A DNA stretch of 64,000 bases from Sporisorium sorghi (taxonomy: Eukaryota > Basidiomycota > Ustilaginomycetes > Ustilaginales > Ustilaginaceae). The position numbers were made by a program, and so were the translations under genes. The stretch spans positions 1 through 64,000 of the forward strand of contig JALCCG010000044.1 of NCBI GenBank assembly GCA_023212695.1. Reading direction: 5' to 3'. Each line of letters begins with the position of its first letter. Position 1 is the first letter of the stretch. Shown piece after piece: positions 1 through 9,513 of this stretch. Under the pieces are notes generated by a model. It was not told where the DNA came from. It worked only from the letters and a program-made list of their open reading frames with translations, and ran no database searches.

Positions 1-422
1 GAGTGGTGGTGGGGGGACTTTTGAAGCGCCTGGGCCTCATTGGCGGTGTCGGCCTTTTCCCCCCCAAAAAAATGGGTGCCCAATACCTTCCCCTTGTTCC
101 CCAGGCCCCCCCCCCCCCCGATGGCGAATTGTGGCGCGAGAAGCCACGCTCTCGATGCCGACGCTTTTTCCGCTCGCAACAGGCGATTCGCTGATTGGAC
201 CACCCGCCTTTCGTTAGACCGGCTACCATCATCCCGACAAGATGTGCGCTCTGAATCCTTGAAATTCGCTGCTATTCTTCCATGCAATCAGCTGCTTTCC
301 GCCAGGCGTCGCAGTCGAGATGGCGAGAGCCAACAAGATGGGAAGCTGTAAGGTTTGATATTGCGATCAGAGAGAACTTGACGAAGAGAATACGGTTGCG
401 TAATGCGCGAGGCCAAAGCGAC
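1..422. other. left edge, no gene seen
   Basis: The stretch holds a 14-C homopolymer (106-119) and no reading frame with a family signature on either strand. It lies downstream of the minus-strand complex I gene, so part of it is probably that gene's 3' UTR. A gene continuing from outside the window cannot be excluded. Confidence 0.4.
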
Positions 423-1077
423 TCAGATGCCAGTGCCGATCGGTCCTCGTCCCTCGTCTCGAGAAGCGTAGAACTTTTCCAAGAAGCCCTCGGGTCGTGC
501 TGGTCCCTGTTGGTGGAAAGAAACGAAAAACAAGTGCAAGATGCTCGAGTCAGCTTTCTGAACGGGTCTTGCATTGTCGTACCCCAACTATGCACAGCCA
601 CAAGGTCGATACAATGCGATTGTTGTCGCCGGTGCTCGACATCCGTGCAGCTGCGTCCATGCGTCGAGGATGACTTACCTCCTCCTCGGCGAACCACTTC
701 ATGACGTGGGGAATCTGCTTCCAGCCGTTCATCGTCTCCTGGTACTCTTGCTGCGCCTTGAGCAGCATCAGGTCGAGCACTGCAAGGTCCTTGACCGTCT
801 TGTTCTTCTCAAACTGTGTGCGGAACTTGGCGCGGAGTGTCGAAGGAGGCACGTCGAGTGCGTACAGAGCGCAGATCTCGGGGGCCTGTGCACCACGCGG
901 AAAAGCAAGCCAGAGCCAAACTGTCAGTCTCGGGGCAATGCGCTTTCGACGATCGCGTCATGAGCTACTCACCGAGCGGTAAAAGTTGCGGTAGAGCGCT
1001 GTAGACCGCTTTCGCGCCTCCTCGAGCGTCCTCGAGATCTGTGTAGTCTGAGCCAAGCGGCTTGGGATGGTCGTCAT
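423..1077 (-). CDS. NADH:ubiquinone oxidoreductase LYR subunit, NDUFA6/B14 type (complex I)
   Basis: This is an accessory subunit of mitochondrial complex I of the LYR family; in this family the LYR helix region binds the acyl chain of mitochondrial acyl carrier protein. I built three exons on the minus strand: 1077-973, 885-679 and 587-423, all joined in phase 0, giving 158 aa. Donors are GTGAGT and GTAAGT; acceptors are CACAG and CATAG; introns are 87 and 91 nt. The LYR motif is in 'TALYRNFYRS' at residues 26-35. The C-terminal exon has the family-typical 'GFLEKFYASRDEG'. ATG 1077 is chosen because 'MTTIPSRLAQ' is a plausible short N-terminus and places LYR about 30 residues in. It is transcribed divergently from the NEO1-type gene. 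The family call is strong; the exact third exon rests on splice consensus and C-terminal resemblance. Confidence 0.88.
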
Positions 1078-1606
1078 TCTGTTGGGGTTGTATGAAACGC
1101 GCCCGGTGTAGGTCCGAGTGGTTAGTGATTCGGTAGGCAAACGCAAGCACCTTGCTGAGCTGTTGCAACGTGATCACAACGTACGTGAATAGTGATGGAC
1201 GGTGAGCGGGTCGATGTCGAGCGTGGTCGAGATGGCTGAAGATCACGAAGGGTTCTCATCGTCTCTCAGCGTGGAGATGAGCGTGCATGAAGCGGCTGTT
1301 TGCGATTTTTGTTCTCGCACGGTTCCGACTCGAGACTCGGGTCTAACAAATTTGAGATTTCGAAAAATTCGTCGACTGAGCACAGCGTGGAGGCATTTCG
1401 CTGCTGCTGCTGCTCAGGGATGATGCGGTGAACAGACCATCACAGCGTCGACCAACAGAACCAACACCTGCTTCATCGTTCCATCACGTAGCTGTCCAAT
1501 ACAGTACAGAGAGCACGGCACCACAAACATGGCCAGCTAAACGGCTTCTACGACGCATACATCGCAGCTCACCACTTTGTCCCCGGTCTTGCAACGCGCC
1601 TCATGA
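1078..1606. promoter_or_regulatory. divergent promoter region, complex I subunit / NEO1
   Basis: This 529-bp stretch lies between two divergently transcribed genes and must hold both promoters and 5' UTRs. It contains short upstream ATGs on the NEO1 side, for example ATGATGCGGTGA near 1420. I see no clear TATA box or repeat. Confidence 0.5.
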
Positions 1607-1617
1607 ATGACGTCTAA
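1603..1617 (+). promoter_or_regulatory. four-codon uORF overlapping the NEO1 start codon
   Basis: ATG AAT GAC GTC TAA begins four bases before the first NEO1 ATG (1607) and overlaps it in another frame. Both ATGs have a pyrimidine at -3, a weak context, whereas an in-frame ATG at 1712 sits in a strong CCACCATG context. The arrangement could steer initiation, but whether both ATGs lie in the mRNA is unknown. Confidence 0.5.
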
Positions 1618-4600
1618 CACCACCGGCTGGCCCTCTTCCTCTTTCGATGCGAGCGCAAGTCCAGACCTCGACGGCGCATATCCTCTCCGTCCTCTGACTT
1701 CCACATCCACCATGTCGACCGGTCGCAGCTCGCCAGCGCCCTCCTACCACTCGCAAACCGAAACTGGATTCGCCGCATTTCGCTCCCGCAATCCACGCTC
1801 CAGATTCAATCGCTTCGGCCAGAACAACGCACGAGATTCGGACGAGCAGCAAGGCCTGCTCCAGGATAGCGATGACGACGCGGCGGGTCGTCTGACCGGC
1901 TCGAAGCGACCGAGCTTGACCTCGCGACCCTCCGAGGACCACCGCAGACAGTATGGCACCCACGGCGATTCAGATGGCATTCCACCACCGTCCAACACCG
2001 TCGTCCAGCTAGGCTCGCGCAGAGCTGGCCTGATTGCCTCTCTCTTCTCTTCCAAAGAAAGGGCACCGCGTGATCTCAGCAGGACGATCAGCCTCGGCGA
2101 CTCGGATCGCGTTCGGTCCAAGTATCCCGCCAACGTGGTTCGCAACCAGAAGTACAACATCATCACCTTCTTGCCCAAGGTGCTGTACGAACAGTTCAAG
2201 TTTTTCTTCAACCTCTACTTTCTCCTCGTAGCGCTCAGTCAGTTCATACCCGCCCTCAAGATCGGCTTTATCGCTACGTACGTAGCACCCCTCGCATTCG
2301 TCCTCTGCATCACCATCGGCAAGGAGGCTATCGACGATTGGGCCAGATACAAACGAGATGTAGAAAGCAACAGCGCGCCGTACAAACTGCTCGTACCTAA
2401 CGATTCGCCCCTCGCCAGGGCGCAAGCACGTTTGGCGAGGAAGGCCAGCTCCAATAAGCCTCTTTCGCTCGGCAGTGATCTAGGTCAGTCCAGAGTCGTC
2501 CAGGTCCCTAGCAGCAAGATCAAGGTCGGCGATTTGGTGGTGCTCGACAAGAACCAGCGTGTGCCCGCCGATATGGTCCTGCTCCAGACCTTCTCAAACG
2601 ATGCCGCTATTGAGGCAGGCGGCGGCTCCGCTGCACCAACACCGGCGGATGACAGCACGCAGTTTGTTCTCGGCGATGATGACGACGAAGCAGAGAACAA
2701 CGTCAAATCGGCAGAGGCAGGCGCTGCCAAGTCGGCAGGTCCGTCTTCCTCCGAGACTGGCGAGGGTAGCGACTCTCAAGGCTCGAATGGGAGCTGCTTC
2801 ATCCGCACCGATCAGCTCGACGGAGAAACGGACTGGAAGCTGCGCATCGCTGTCGAGCTCACTCAACGCATGCCCACAGATGACCTGGCTGTCCTGCGAG
2901 ATCGCGCCGTCGTCTTTGCAGGGCCACCCATCAAGGACATTCACTCGTTCCTCGGCAATCTTACACTGCATCCTCCGCCCGACGACGGGTCCGTCACGCC
3001 ACCACCCACACTGCCTCGCTCCGGTCCCACGGTCGGTGACCTGCTTGGCGCGCCCACCGATGCGCCAGATCAGAATCGAAGCTCAGCCGAATCGCAGCGC
3101 CCAGACACCATCATCGCAATGAGCCAGCAACCGCAAGTGGCCCCACTCACGGCCGAAAATGTGCTGTGGGCCAACACCGTCCTCGCTGCGGGCACAGCCA
3201 TCGGAATGGTCGTCTACACAGGACGAGAGACTCGGGCTGTCATGAACACTTCCTATCCAGGCACCAAAGTCGGCCTGTTGGATCTCGAGATCAATCGTCT
3301 CTCTAAAATCCTTTGCGGCGTCACCTTTGCGCTGTCCGTCGCTCTCGTCGCGCTGAACGGCTTCAAGGGCGAGTGGTGGGTCTACATCTTCCGCTTCCTC
3401 ATCCTCTTTTCGTCCATCATCCCCATCAGTCTTCGCGTCAACCTCGACATGGGCAAGACCGTCTACGCACGCCAGATCATGCACGATGACGAGATCCCAG
3501 GCACCATCGTGCGCACCTCGACACTCCCCGAAGAGCTCGGCCGCATCGAATACCTCTTGTCCGACAAGACGGGAACGCTGACGCAGAACGAGATGGAACT
3601 CCGCAAGCTGCACATGGGCACCATGAGCTACGGCTGGGACAGCATGGACGAAGTCGCATCGCAGCTCTCGACCGCTTTGCAGCAGCATTACGGCAACAAT
3701 ACTCAGCCTCTGAGCCCGACAAAGACCACGCCAGGTGGCAAGAGTATCGCGCAGCAGCCTATCTCGCTCACTACAGCAGGAGCGATGCTCGCTGGACGAG
3801 GTCGACGAGACATGAGCTCGCGTGTTAAGGATGTTGTGCTGGCACTTGCGCTTTGCCACAACGTCACGCCGGTGATCGAGCTCGATGGATCCATCACATA
3901 CCAGGCCTCCTCCCCCGACGAGGTGGCCATCGTGCGATGGACAGAGTCAGTCGGGCTCAGCCTTGTCGCGCGCGATCGCACTTCCATGTCGCTCCGCGCT
4001 TCGGACGGCTCCACGCTGCACTTCGACATCCTCGAAGTGTTCCCCTTCACTTCCGAGTCGAAACGCATGGGTATCGTGATCCGCGAGCGCAGCACGGGCG
4101 AGATCACATTCTACCAAAAAGGTGCCGACGTGGTCATGGCCAAGATCGTCGCGCAGAACGACTGGCTCGACGAGGAGTGTGGCAATATGGCCCGCGAAGG
4201 GCTGCGCACGCTCGTGGTGGGACGCAGGAGACTGACGCAGGACAACTGGCTTGTCTTCGAACGAGCCTACAAGTCGGCACGGGTGCAGGTCGAGGATCGC
4301 AACCAAGCCATGGCGCGCGCAATCGAAGAACACCTCGAGAACAACCTGGAGCTGCTCGGCCTCACCGGTGTAGAGGACAAGCTACAGGAAGATGTCAAGA
4401 TGACGCTCGAGCTGCTGCGCAATGCAGGCATCAAGGTATGGATGTTGACGGGCGACAAGATCGAGACTGCGACGTGCATCGCCATCTCGTCCAAGCTCGT
4501 GGCGCGCAACCAGTACGTGCACCAGGTGGCCAAGCTGCGCACGCCCGATGCGGTGCGAGACATGCTCGACTTTGTGCGTTCCAAGCTGGACTGCTGCCTC

Positions 4601-5566
4601 GTGATCGACGGCGAGTCGTTGCAGGCGTGTCTGGACTCGTTCCGGGACGAGTTTATCGAGCTGGCGACGCAGCTGTCGGCGGTGGTGGCGTGTCGCTGTT
4701 CGCCGACGCAGAAGGCGGATGTGGCGAGGCTGATCCGCACGCACACGCGCAAGCGAGTTTGTTGCATCGGCGACGGCGGCAACGACGTGTCGATGATCCA
4801 AGCTGCCGATGTCGGGCTGGGCATCGTGGGGAAAGAGGGCAAGCAGGCGTCGCTCGCCGCCGATTTCTCTATAACGCAGTTCAGCTTCCTCACCAAGCTG
4901 CTCGTGTGGCACGGACGCAACTCGTACAAGCGCTCGGCCAAGCTGGCGCAATTCGTCATCCACCGCGGCCTGATCATCTCGATCATCCAGGCGGTGTTCT
5001 CGTCCATCTTCTACTTTGCACCCATTGCGCTGTACCAGGGCTGGCTCATGGTCGGGTACGCGACGGTGTACACCATGGCACCCGTGTTCTCGCTCGTTCT
5101 CGATCGCGATGTCAGCGAAGACCTCGCGCTGCTCTACCCGGAACTGTACAAGGACCTGACCAAGGGCCGCTCGCTCTCCGCCAAAACATTCACCACCTGG
5201 CTCATGATCTCAACCTACCAAGGTGGAGCCATCATGATCCTCTCGCTCCTGCTGTTCGAGAACGAGTTCCTCAACATCGTCAGCATCTCGTTCACCGCGC
5301 TCGTCGTCAACGAGCTCATCATGGTCGCCCTCGAGATCACCACGTGGCACGTCTACATGCTGCTGTCCGAGATCGTGACGCTGTTCTTCTATTGTGTCAG
5401 TATCGTGTTTTTGCCCGAGTTCTTCGATCTCGGCTTTGTGCTGTCGTATAGGTTTTTGTGGAAGACGGCGGTGATCGTGGCCGTGAGCAGCTTGCCGCTG
5501 TATGTGTGGCGCGAGGTGCGCAACAGGTTGGCGCCGCCGAGTTACAGCAAGCTGGCGATGGCGTAG
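1607..5566 (+). CDS. NEO1: P4-type phospholipid-translocating ATPase, NEO1/ATP9 class
   Basis: The product is a flippase-type P4 ATPase of Golgi/endosomal membranes, 1319 aa and intronless; yeast Neo1 is somewhat shorter, and the excess lies in the Ser-rich N-terminus and linkers. Visible landmarks are the actuator motif DGETDWKLR (D405), the phosphorylation motif [10 protein letters not shown] with D653, TGDK at about 948-951, and the hinge GDGGNDVSM at 1055-1063. Paired hydrophobic segments near 200-245 and 560-620 and a hydrophobic C-terminal third after about 1110 fit ten membrane spans. The 'DGETDWKLR' form, rather than DGETNLK, marks the NEO1/ATP9A class, which works without a CDC50-type beta subunit. 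Two starts are possible: 1607 (weak context, overlapped by a uORF) and 1712 (strong context, residue 36). The N-terminal 100 residues look disordered. It converges with OCT1. Confidence 0.95.
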   Translation: MTSNTTGWPSSSFDASASPDLDGAYPLRPLTSTSTMSTGRSSPAPSYHSQTETGFAAFRSRNPRSRFNRFGQNNARDSDEQQGLLQDSDDDAAGRLTGSKRPSLTSRPSEDHRRQYGTHGDSDGIPPPSNTVVQLGSRRAGLIASLFSSKERAPRDLSRTISLGDSDRVRSKYPANVVRNQKYNIITFLPKVLYEQFKFFFNLYFLLVALSQFIPALKIGFIATYVAPLAFVLCITIGKEAIDDWARYKRDVESNSAPYKLLVPNDSPLARAQARLARKASSNKPLSLGSDLGQSRVVQVPSSKIKVGDLVVLDKNQRVPADMVLLQTFSNDAAIEAGGGSAAPTPADDSTQFVLGDDDDEAENNVKSAEAGAAKSAGPSSSETGEGSDSQGSNGSCFIRTDQLDGETDWKLRIAVELTQRMPTDDLAVLRDRAVVFAGPPIKDIHSFLGNLTLHPPPDDGSVTPPPTLPRSGPTVGDLLGAPTDAPDQNRSSAESQRPDTIIAMSQQPQVAPLTAENVLWANTVLAAGTAIGMVVYTGRETRAVMNTSYPGTKVGLLDLEINRLSKILCGVTFALSVALVALNGFKGEWWVYIFRFLILFSSIIPISLRVNLDMGKTVYARQIMHDDEIPGTIVRTSTLPEELGRIEYLLSDKTGTLTQNEMELRKLHMGTMSYGWDSMDEVASQLSTALQQHYGNNTQPLSPTKTTPGGKSIAQQPISLTTAGAMLAGRGRRDMSSRVKDVVLALALCHNVTPVIELDGSITYQASSPDEVAIVRWTESVGLSLVARDRTSMSLRASDGSTLHFDILEVFPFTSESKRMGIVIRERSTGEITFYQKGADVVMAKIVAQNDWLDEECGNMAREGLRTLVVGRRRLTQDNWLVFERAYKSARVQVEDRNQAMARAIEEHLENNLELLGLTGVEDKLQEDVKMTLELLRNAGIKVWMLTGDKIETATCIAISSKLVARNQYVHQVAKLRTPDAVRDMLDFVRSKLDCCLVIDGESLQACLDSFRDEFIELATQLSAVVACRCSPTQKADVARLIRTHTRKRVCCIGDGGNDVSMIQAADVGLGIVGKEGKQASLAADFSITQFSFLTKLLVWHGRNSYKRSAKLAQFVIHRGLIISIIQAVFSSIFYFAPIALYQGWLMVGYATVYTMAPVFSLVLDRDVSEDLALLYPELYKDLTKGRSLSAKTFTTWLMISTYQGGAIMILSLLLFENEFLNIVSISFTALVVNELIMVALEITTWHVYMLLSEIVTLFFYCVSIVFLPEFFDLGFVLSYRFLWKTAVIVAVSSLPLYVWREVRNRLAPPSYSKLAMA

Positions 5567-5688
5567 ACGAGCAATTCGAGCTGCATTGGACGTTTTCTTC
5601 GCTTGGCGTGCGTGTGTGATGTAAGAGCGGTTGAAAATGCATTCCTCTATGCGTAGTGTACAAGCGAATCCTCCGAGCCAGCGATGGC

Positions 5689-8340
5689 TCACTCGATGCC
5701 CCACCTCCCCACCTGCTGCATCGCCATCGAATCGCCATCCCTGACGCTCTCCTCGCCCAGCACATCCGCCAGGATATGCCACGGATCCTTCCCACCGCCG
5801 AACTTGAGACACTGCGCTTTAAACACCTCGCCCTTGTCCCTGCTCAGCGGGTCCTGGGAGAACAGGTGGCTCCACACCTTGCTCGCAATCACGCGGTCGA
5901 GGAGGTACGAGTAGTACGTCGCGCCGTACCCGAAGAGGTGGCCGAAGCGCACCTGCGGATGTGCGCCTTCGGTGTACGACAGGTGCGGGGCGCCGGGGAG
6001 GTGCATTTCGCGGTCCAGTGCGGCGTAGAGCGCTGTGGAGTCGAAATTGCCCAAGGAGGCGGAAGAGGAGTGGTACAGCTGGTCCAACCGCGCAAGGAGG
6101 ATCTGGTGGTACGTGTCGAGGCCCTCGAGAGACTTGCTCGCGAGCAGGTGCGACGAGAGGTGCTCGAACGGCAGACTCGCACCGGTCTTATGGTGGCGCG
6201 CCACCACAGACACCACCGCGGGCGACGCCACAAAGTGCTCCATCAGGATCGACGGCAGCTCGACAAAGTCCGTCGCGCACCTCGTACCTGAAACGTTGTG
6301 GTACGAAGTACGCCCGATCATCGAGTGGATCGCATGGCCCATCTCATGAAATAACGTTTCGACCTCGTGCCAGCCCAGCAGGCAGGGCGCCTGGTTGCCG
6401 CCCCCCGGCCGCGCAAAGTCGCACATCAGCACCACCACAGGCAGCTGGTACCGCCCCGGTCGCTCGCGCTGCTCAAACGTCGGCGCCTGCAGCGGATTGC
6501 CGTACCCTTCACCTCCCAAATCTTCGGGCCGCAGCACGCGACCGTCCTCCGCGCGACCGTGTACAAAGTCGCCCGCCTCGTCATCATTGTCAACGCGACG
6601 CGAGCAGCGTACCGTGTAATGCGCCGCACCCCCGGGCTTGCCCTCGCGGCTCCACAGGTCGGCGTAGATCGTCCCGATCAACCCCTCTGCTGAGCCAGGG
6701 CTACCGCACGCGCCCTCGCGCTCATCAAGCACCTCGACCTTCATCACGTCCCCCGGTCCCTCGCTCCACACCTCGCCCGGCGCCACCATCGACGCACGGA
6801 ACCGAATCCCATAAAGCGCCGAGAACAACCGCGACAGCCCCGCGAACACCGACCCCAGACTCAAATACGGCGAGAGCGGCTGGACACTGCGCAGCGACGG
6901 GCTGCGAAAATGCTGCTCCGTATACATGTCGCGGTCCCACGGTGCAAAGTCGGGCAGGCTCGGGGCAGGGTTTAATACGGACCCGCTTTTCTGGCCGGAG
7001 GTGGATTTGAGGCGGCGCAGCTTGTCCAGGTCCTGCGCGGCGCGTGGGCGGTGATGCTTGGTGAGCGCGCGTAGGAACTCTTCGACATTCCGAGGCTCTT
7101 TGGCCATCTTGTCGCCGAGCGCCATCTCGGCGTACGACCCGGCACCCGTGAGCGTCGCCAGCTCCGCACGCGCCTTCAATAGCCGCTCCAGCCGCTGCAC
7201 CTGCGCCTGACTGCCGTAGTTGGCCGCACGGAACGCAGCTTTGCGCGCCCGTTCGTCCGGTGCGTACTTGAGCAGCGTCTGGAACACCCACGGCTGGTCC
7301 GCCGCCGAGAACGTCAGCAGGCCATCGTGGTCTGTCATCGCACTGGCGCGCACAGCTTTCAGCACGGTGGGGTCGACGTCCTCGAGCCAGTGCGTGGGGA
7401 TCTCGACGGTATCCGCTTTATCGGCTTCCGGCTTGGCGCTGGCATTGCGTGCAAAGTCGTCCGAGGCGTCGTTGCCCGCGATGTCTTGAAGAAAACCGCG
7501 GCCGAGGACGAGGATCTCGTCGCTGAGCTGGACGAACCGCTCGCGCTCGGCGGGTGGGAGGTGGATGCCGGACTTTTCAAAGTCGCGCAGGAAGACCTGG
7601 GCCACTGCAGTCGCTTCTGAGGAGAGTGTCGAGGCGATCTCGGCGTTGGAGAGGATGCTCTTGAGCACACTGTACAGGCCCGTGTGCGTGTTGAGCACGT
7701 TCATGTAGCCGCACAGGTACTCGTAGGCGGCGTTGGCGGCCTCGGCCCACTCTGGATCCGGATGTGCGTTGCGCACCAGCTCGGCCATATCGATGACGCC
7801 GCAGAGCAGGTCGCTGAGCCGGTCGAGATTGCGCACCACCTCGCGGAGCTCCTTGGCGCCTTCTGGTGTGCTGGCATCAGCTGAGCCAGCGCGGTCGATG
7901 CGGTCCACGAGCAACTGTGCGCGCGCCAGCGTCTGTTGTGCGAGGATGAGAAAGTTCTGCGGCGAAGTGAGCGAAGGAATCTCAAACAGACCAGTCGATG
8001 GCCCGGATGATCGGAGGTTGTTGGTGGAAGACGAGGAAGGTGGTGCATCGAAGAGCGAGCGCAGTTCGTCGTTGTCCTTCTCGTGGTCTGGGCTCGAGCT
8101 CGTAAGTATCGGACCACCGGCAGACGCAGGTCTCTGCACTCTTTGAGATGATGCTGATGCATTGAACGACCTGCTTTGAGTGTGTTTGGTCCTATCGTTG
8201 TTGACCGCGCTGAGGAATGCCGGGAAGCCTTTGCTGGAAAGGAGCGGTGGAAGATGAGACCGTGTTGCTGTGACATGCTGTCGAGTTGAACGAGCCGCCG
8301 AAGCAGCCGCGCGAGATGCGAGCCTCGACGTAGATGCCAT
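5689..8340 (-). CDS. OCT1: mitochondrial intermediate peptidase (M3 metallopeptidase)
   Basis: The enzyme removes an N-terminal octapeptide from some imported proteins after the first cut by the processing peptidase, in the mitochondrial matrix. The ORF is 883 aa without introns. The N-terminus 'MASTSRLASRAAASAARS' is rich in Arg, Ser and Ala and has no acidic residue, typical of a matrix targeting sequence. The zinc site HEMGH is at residues 665-669 within 'ETLFHEMGHAIHSMIG', and the downstream third-ligand region 'FVELPSILMEHF' is present, so all expected catalytic residues are seen. 'GRYQLPVVVLMCDF' before the active site is also typical of M3 peptidases. The stop is 123 bp from the NEO1 stop (convergent). 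The ATG at 8340 is used because the targeting sequence begins there. Confidence 0.95.
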   Translation of the reverse strand: MASTSRLASRAAASAARSTRQHVTATRSHLPPLLSSKGFPAFLSAVNNDRTKHTQSRSFNASASSQRVQRPASAGGPILTSSSPDHEKDNDELRSLFDAPPSSSSTNNLRSSGPSTGLFEIPSLTSPQNFLILAQQTLARAQLLVDRIDRAGSADASTPEGAKELREVVRNLDRLSDLLCGVIDMAELVRNAHPDPEWAEAANAAYEYLCGYMNVLNTHTGLYSVLKSILSNAEIASTLSSEATAVAQVFLRDFEKSGIHLPPAERERFVQLSDEILVLGRGFLQDIAGNDASDDFARNASAKPEADKADTVEIPTHWLEDVDPTVLKAVRASAMTDHDGLLTFSAADQPWVFQTLLKYAPDERARKAAFRAANYGSQAQVQRLERLLKARAELATLTGAGSYAEMALGDKMAKEPRNVEEFLRALTKHHRPRAAQDLDKLRRLKSTSGQKSGSVLNPAPSLPDFAPWDRDMYTEQHFRSPSLRSVQPLSPYLSLGSVFAGLSRLFSALYGIRFRASMVAPGEVWSEGPGDVMKVEVLDEREGACGSPGSAEGLIGTIYADLWSREGKPGGAAHYTVRCSRRVDNDDEAGDFVHGRAEDGRVLRPEDLGGEGYGNPLQAPTFEQRERPGRYQLPVVVLMCDFARPGGGNQAPCLLGWHEVETLFHEMGHAIHSMIGRTSYHNVSGTRCATDFVELPSILMEHFVASPAVVSVVARHHKTGASLPFEHLSSHLLASKSLEGLDTYHQILLARLDQLYHSSSASLGNFDSTALYAALDREMHLPGAPHLSYTEGAHPQVRFGHLFGYGATYYSYLLDRVIASKVWSHLFSQDPLSRDKGEVFKAQCLKFGGGKDPWHILADVLGEESVRDGDSMAMQQVGRWGIE

Positions 8341-9513
8341 GGCCTTTGCAACGTTGTGAGGGTCAAGTGGTGGCTAATCAGTGCGAGCAAGTTCTTCTTG
8401 CGCTCAGCTTCTTCGGCGTGCACAAATCGCGCTCAGTCGGAAGTCGGAATCCAAATTTGCCGATAGCAGAAATCGGAATCGCCCGATTTCCCGCTGCACC
8501 TTCGCCCGATTCATCTTGGACCTCACGTCAAGAACGATGCTCTTCTGGCTATATACTACAACCTCTGACGCTGAACAGAGTACTTGATGCAATCGCAAAG
8601 CAGTCCCTCCTTCTGTGCCGAGAGGTTCCTGCATCGACTTGCGAGCTAAGTTGGCGCAAAGTTGTCGCGATCGGGTGCGCTTCCTGCTTGCCATTCGAAG
8701 GACGACCAACGGATGCGACACGTCAAAAAGCGCCATTGGAGCTGCCCAACTCTGCCAAATTGGAAGCTTCTACAACAATCTCCTTCTCTCAGCGACGACG
8801 ACGGCAGCATCTAGCCGCTCTGTACCGGCTGGCATTGATGATCGCTTCAACATCCAGCCGAATCAAGCATGAAGCTTGAGAGCTGACAACGTGATAGAGA
8901 AAACGGGCTTGCGAGCCCGAAGGAATCTTGCTGGCTTGCATAGAAGGTCGTGTCCAGCAAGCCTCTTTGTGTTCCTGATCGTCTTGTTGGGTGGTGTAAG
9001 CTTGATCGCTATAAGTCGCTGCCGTCTGTGCGATCCGTCGTCTATGTACCCTCCCGTCCACCATCATCCATCCCCCTCTCTCCTTCTGTTTCTTTTTGCC
9101 AAAGAGCTGTGCTCTTGCCCTTTTTCCAACAACACGAACCTCAACCTCAAAGATCGTCCGGACGAGCTTGCTACGTCGTCGAGACACCCTCGTGTTTTTA
9201 TCCTCCCCTCTCTCCCCTTCTCCATTTCCTTTTTCTCCTCGTCTCGGTTCTCGAGACGATCTAGCCTCATTCCACCATACCCACCCCACCCACCATCCCG
9301 GACGATGCAATGGCAGGTACGACGCAACAAACGCACCGACACCAAGAGCGCGTCCTCAAGAAGCAGGCGCTGGCGTCTTCTTCCTCCTCGCGTACCACTC
9401 TCTGTCCACCTAACACAACGACAACTTCCCACACTACTTCGATCGCGCCTGGCGCTTTTGTGCAGAGCCGCTGCGGTGGCGGTGAAGCCCAAGCCAGGGG
9501 GACAAGGAGAGCG
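8341..9513. promoter_or_regulatory. divergent promoter region, OCT1 / kelch protein
   Basis: About 1.2 kb lies between the OCT1 start and the chosen start of the kelch gene. It includes a CRE-like TCACGTCA near 8522 and a long pyrimidine-rich tract (about 9050-9300) that looks like the 5' UTR of the kelch gene. An ATG at 9310 is in frame with the kelch ORF, but it would add 68 residues ahead of the signal peptide. No separate gene is seen. Confidence 0.5.

Noticed and set aside
3853..5451. 532-aa plus-strand frame inside NEO1
   Set aside because: It is in another frame of a certain P4-ATPase gene, starts at TTG and has Arg/His/Ala-rich composition typical of a shadow frame in GC-rich coding DNA.
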